From: Vespa crabro
Lineage: Eukaryota > Arthropoda > Insecta > Hymenoptera > Vespidae
Assembly: GCF_910589235.1 (NCBI RefSeq)
Contig: NC_060959.1
Span: forward strand, 11,546,407-11,610,406
Reading direction: 5' to 3'
DNA length: 64,000 nucleotides
Below the pieces are notes generated by a model that was not told the DNA's origin, did not search any database, and saw only the letters and a program-made list of their open reading frames with translations. Below are positions 60,505 to 64,000 of the stretch, piece after piece (position 1 is the stretch's first letter; every line of letters starts with the position of its first letter). The position numbers and the translations under genes are program-made.

Positions 60505-61524
60505 TATGGGTTTTACTGTCCAAAGAATATGCCAAGGCACAGCGTACAGACATAACCTTGGATTATATAACTTCTCATATTTGCTTTGGATAACAATGAG
60601 AGGTATGAGATGAATCCGAGAAAGAGCATCGCTTTGATTACGTTTGGAAAGATTAATCGTTATGAATGATCGTAGACAATCGATATTAGATTAATGAATA
60701 TTACGAGCGATGGTATTGTCTGGAAAATGCGATTGTTCGCACAGGGGACAAATTTCAACGTCGATTTGTTGCACATATAAAGCCATTTTGGTGAAAGACC
60801 TTAAATTAAATTTATTAAAAGCTTTTATATTTTCCTCGGGGAAGGGATTGGTTTGAAACCATGAAATGCTGGACGTTCGCCGAGAGAATTTGTCATTTAC
60901 GCTTCGTAGTATACCGTAAATATACAGATAGGAACCTAAATGCTTGCTAAAGTACATATTTGCTTTGGTTAAACGCATTGCATCGATTGCCACATTGACG
61001 GCAATACGTTCAAACAAATGGTGTTACATATTATAAAGAAAAGAGACGCATAAACGTTAAGTCCGATGGTAAAGCCGTCCAAGTAGTAGTTACTCTTTAT
61101 TAAAGTGCCTCTTTTCCCTTTGATACGGTTTATCGTCGAAGAAGTTTCAATAACAAAGGAAAATCTCTTGCACGAGGAGAAGCTGAAATCTCTAGTGAAA
61201 TCGAATCGTCCAAGTTTAGTATAGTAGACTTCGACTCATAGAAAGGATCCTCTTAGAAATAGAATCGCAAGGACAAAGGGGTGCTATAGATGCGATAAAG
61301 GAATCCGATGGACGGTGATATCTTTTGGCATGACGCAGCTCGTGTCATTTGCGCTTGACCCAGATGCTGAGTCAAACTGTGTACGAGATAAGGAAAGCTC
61401 GCTAAAGGATATGCTGACGTTGCCAACCGTAAAAGATATACCTCCTTTACCAACGTTGTTTCACCGAACCATAACACATAAGGTATAACTACTCGAGATA
61501 TTTACGTTTATCTCTGCTTACATA

Positions 61525-61595
<71 letters not shown>

Positions 61596-62287
61596 TTTTT
61601 TTCTTTTTTAAAGCACTCTAATATCTAAGATAAGACATTGAAAAAAGAAAGCTTATAAAGTAGAATCGATAAAATTGTATTCATTACATTTATCAATCTA
61701 CGATACGATCTTAGATTTTACCGTCATGCAAATGCTTAAATCCGTGTACCTAGATATACGCGTTTCTCCTTTCCCAGGTAGAATCGTATTATCGATTCGA
61801 GAATGATCTCGATAAATTTTCGAACGTACAGAGAATCCTAGAAGGCTTACTTCGCAATAGGCAAAGTTTCTCGACTTCTTCGCTTTAAGGTCCCTCCTTC
61901 TTCCTTTTCTTCTAACTTTCCGAGTTCTTATCTATGCTATACTTAGTTAGGCCGATTTATTAGACGTCCTGGAATAAGAGAAGCGTCCTCATTGTCCGAC
62001 TTCTTTGGCACCACGTGAAAATATTCAATTCCACACTTTGGAACCAGTTATTTCTTCGTCTTTTATCTTCACATCTTTAAATTCACTTTTACGTTGTTCC
62101 TCAGTCAACCAACGATAAACTCCAAAATATTATTAAAACTTATTAGATGGTTCTCATAAAGATATGAATTCGTATTATATGTTATTTACGTAACATTTCT
62201 TGTAATCATCCATGGCGACTCGTTTCTATTTTGGCTAGATATTTCACGATTATGAGGTCTACGCCAACGAAGAGTAGATTGGTGAGC
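60505..62287. other. non-coding
   Basis: No gene is recognised. A long TA array (61528) is followed by a poly-T tract. A polypyrimidine run ending in CCCAG before GTAGAA (61777/61778) is a combined acceptor/donor word. Confidence 0.6.
61528..61591. repeat. (TA)n microsatellite
   Basis: Perfect TA array of about 32 units, followed by a TTGTTTTTTTTTC tract. Confidence 0.97.
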
Positions 62288-62441
62288 GTGAGGTTTATCG
62301 AAATGTACGCTATGCACTATTCCTCAGGGAAAGTCAGAGAGAGAGAGAGGGGGAGAGAGAGAGAGAGAGAAAGTGCGAGATTGAGAGCATCCTGTAGCGC
62401 ACGTTTTACCAGACGGAGTCGAATTGCACCCGATGCTGAAT
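62288..62441 (-). repeat. duplicated block, copy B
   Basis: Matches copy A in word order, but a GA array has expanded between the TTTATCGAAA and ATCCTGTAGCG words. On the minus strand it reads SGAIRLRLVKRALQDALN. Relative to copy A there is a single 3-base, frame-preserving length difference between Arg and Leu codons. Confidence 0.65.
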
Positions 62442-62636
62442 AGGAAGGACTAGGGGAGATGTTAAAGGATGTGCGTCGTCGGCAGGAACGTAGATTTATT
62501 TCCAAGAACCTGACGCTAAGCGAAATATCCTCACCAGAAAATATTCTCTTCATATTTCTTTCGTATTTCATCAATGATCTCAATTAAATTTTATTTATCT
62601 AATAGTTTATTTAACGTACTTACCTAGAAACCTCAT
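62317..62636 (-). other. candidate two-exon micro-gene, 43 codons (unidentified)
   Basis: On the minus strand an ATG at 62636 with A at -3 gives M-R-F-L, then the base G, then GTAAGTA (intron from 62623), a near-perfect 5' splice site. A pyrimidine-rich tract ends in TATTCAG at 62436. Joining 62636-62624 to 62435-62317 keeps frame and gives MRFLASGAIRLRLVKRALQD, then about 18 Leu/Ser residues encoded by a GA array, then a short tail ending PEE and a stop. The AIRL...LQD part is the segment shared with copy A. The Leu-rich end could be a hydrophobic segment or a repeat artefact. No family is recognised. Confidence 0.18.
62337..62370. repeat. (GA)n microsatellite
   Basis: GA array of about 16 units interrupted by a G5 run, inside duplicated block copy B. 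Confidence 0.96.
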
Positions 62637-62897
62637 TTTCTTTTCTTCTTTCTCCGTCGTTTCAACGTTTCAATCTTCTCTCTGGGATTTATCGAAACGA
62701 TTGGAACGCCAGTATTCCACGCTATTCCCGAGAGACTGTTCCGTATTATAAAACGATTTACCGAATAAAATAGAAAAAGGTACGTGTCGTTCGTCGTAAT
62801 AGACCTTACTAAAAAGTCTAGTAATTTTTGTCGATACGATAGCAATCCTATTTATAGAAAAATTCTACCAAACTACTGAAATCCGTGAAATCGCTCG

Positions 62898-62938
<41 letters not shown>

Positions 62939-64000
62939 CAGAGACCACGGAGCGTTTCGATTTCACCTTTCAAGAATGGAATGCGTGTGAACGGATGGCG
63001 AAAGGAAAGAAAAAGAGAAATAAAGAAAGGGAAAACTTTGCGAACCGAGGGAGATTGTAGCGAGCGACGGCCCTGAGCGGAGGATTGAACAAAGAGTACG
63101 TTCGTAGCGAGTCGAGACAATCATAACAAGCGGTCTGCTGGAGCGAAAGGCAACCGAACGAGGACGGGGATGGATGGAAGACTGCAGGGCTTAAGTTCAC
63201 CCCCCTCGCGTCAATGAAAGAAAGCTACACGGGGGTTGAAGCCACCACGATCGTCGCTAGTACCATCGCCGTCACCATCTACTATCCTGCTATCCTCGTT
63301 ACTGCCAACGGAATTCGCTACGCCGAGGAAAATCGAGTCGTTGCGAGCTGAGCGGCACGAATCGTCTTCTATAAATTATCCTCGACTAAAACGACCGACA
63401 GGGATTTGCAATTATTTAAATGTACCGGATAACCATGCGCCACAGTAGTATCGTTTTGCGTCTGGAAAAGGAAATAGAAATAAAAAAAAAAAGAAAAAGA
63501 AATTTGATAGGGACGAAGGGTAGACGATATATCTTGGGGTGACGATATTTATTTCACGTTTTTTAGAGGGATCACGCGGCCTTCAAAATAATTCCTCTTT
63601 CGTAAGGTACACAGGGTCTTTTGTATTCAGATTTAGGAAGAATTGAGTAGGTTTGCGACAAGTGTTATCCGGCAGTATATGATACCGATCATGTTTTTGT
63701 AATCCATTCGGACAGTAACTTTTCCAACGCACGCGTATTCTTTTTGTAAAGAAGGAAGCTCGTAAAATCCAGGAGGGAAGATAAAATATGCCAAGCGGCC
63801 GGTGTAAAACCACCGTATTTCACTTTTTCAATTCTACAAAAAAGGGTTGTTATAAATGGATCGATAAGAAGCGTTTATATTCATTCTCTTGCAATTGTCC
63901 GAAACCATTTTTATTCTAATTAATTATTCCTTATTTTCTAAGGATTTCACGTACTACCTAATCAGTCAAACGACATAAGCCGATAAATCTTGTGAAACAG
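62637..64000. other. non-coding
   Basis: No gene is recognised. It contains a CT array (62902), purine-rich sequence near 63000-63040, a CCAT/CGTC-rich patch near 63240-63300 and an A-rich run (63480-63500). The last 400 bases are plain AT-rich sequence. Confidence 0.6.
62902..62934. repeat. (CT)n microsatellite
   Basis: Perfect CT array of about 16 units. Confidence 0.97.

Noticed and set aside
59998..60540. 180-codon minus frame taken as a whole protein
   Set aside because: Much of it is Ser/Leu from CT-rich sequence. Only the short AIRL...LQD segment, shared with 62.4 kb, is kept as a finding.
1..64000. CRISPR arrays, operons, ribosome binding sites, phage or plasmid genes
   Set aside because: Composition, microsatellite load and lack of long frames indicate animal nuclear DNA; the regular repeats are simple sequence without unique spacers.
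1..64000. Intact transposable element or endogenous virus
   Set aside because: No frame carries a transposase, integrase, polymerase or capsid signature, and no long terminal repeats were visible by eye.

Overview
This window reads as an anonymous stretch of nuclear DNA from an animal, most likely an insect. I favour Hymenoptera (bee, wasp, ant or sawfly), but that is an inference from composition, not from an identified gene. The bases are AT-rich, yet CpG words (tcga, cgat, cgtt, ttcg) are abundant. The DNA is loaded with simple repeats, above all (GA)n/(CT)n arrays, which occur about once every 2 kb (about 30 in all). (TA)n arrays, poly-T/poly-A runs and several tri- and tetranucleotide arrays are also present, while (AC)n is nearly absent. 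I see no long open frame, no recognisable protein domain, rRNA, tRNA or known microRNA, no CRISPR array and no transposase or reverse transcriptase. The region looks like intergenic DNA or the inside of a very large intron.

Layout. 1-10 kb: non-coding, with GA/CT arrays, a strong isolated TATA box near 2.42 kb and a TATC-type array at 9.07 kb. 10-20 kb: mixed arrays, a 34-nt hairpin in a CCAG-rich patch at 11.9 kb, a possible terminal exon at 15.2 kb, a 110-nt all-pyrimidine tract at 18.3 kb and a G-quadruplex motif at 19.6 kb. 20-30 kb: palindromes at 21.8 kb, the longest complex but unidentified ORF (195 codons, minus strand, 25.6-26.2 kb), several GA arrays and a TTTTC-type tract. 30-36 kb: a possible exon at 30.8 kb; then three related elements about 0.78 kb apart (31.28, 32.07 and 32.85 kb) around a TTAATTAA core; then about 3.6 kb with almost no microsatellites, containing a well-initiated 49-codon small ORF. 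36-45 kb: a locally duplicated KYLxHL-type block (37.3 and 37.6 kb), a 152-codon ATG ORF (38.1 kb), a long TCG trinucleotide array and a possible microexon at 42.0 kb. 45-64 kb: more arrays, a perfect hairpin beside a TA array (53.7 kb), a frame-consistent two-exon candidate (56.9-57.8 kb, plus strand), and a duplicated block (60.4 and 62.4 kb) whose second copy falls in a tiny frame-consistent two-exon model on the minus strand.

No pathway or operon can be described. The observations most worth following are the triplicated 31-33 kb element and the 60.4/62.4 kb duplicated block with its micro-gene model. Next come the 56.9-57.8 kb exon pair and the 34.9 kb small ORF. All coding calls here are low-confidence hypotheses from splice-site words and frame continuity. 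Conservation or RNA evidence would decide them.
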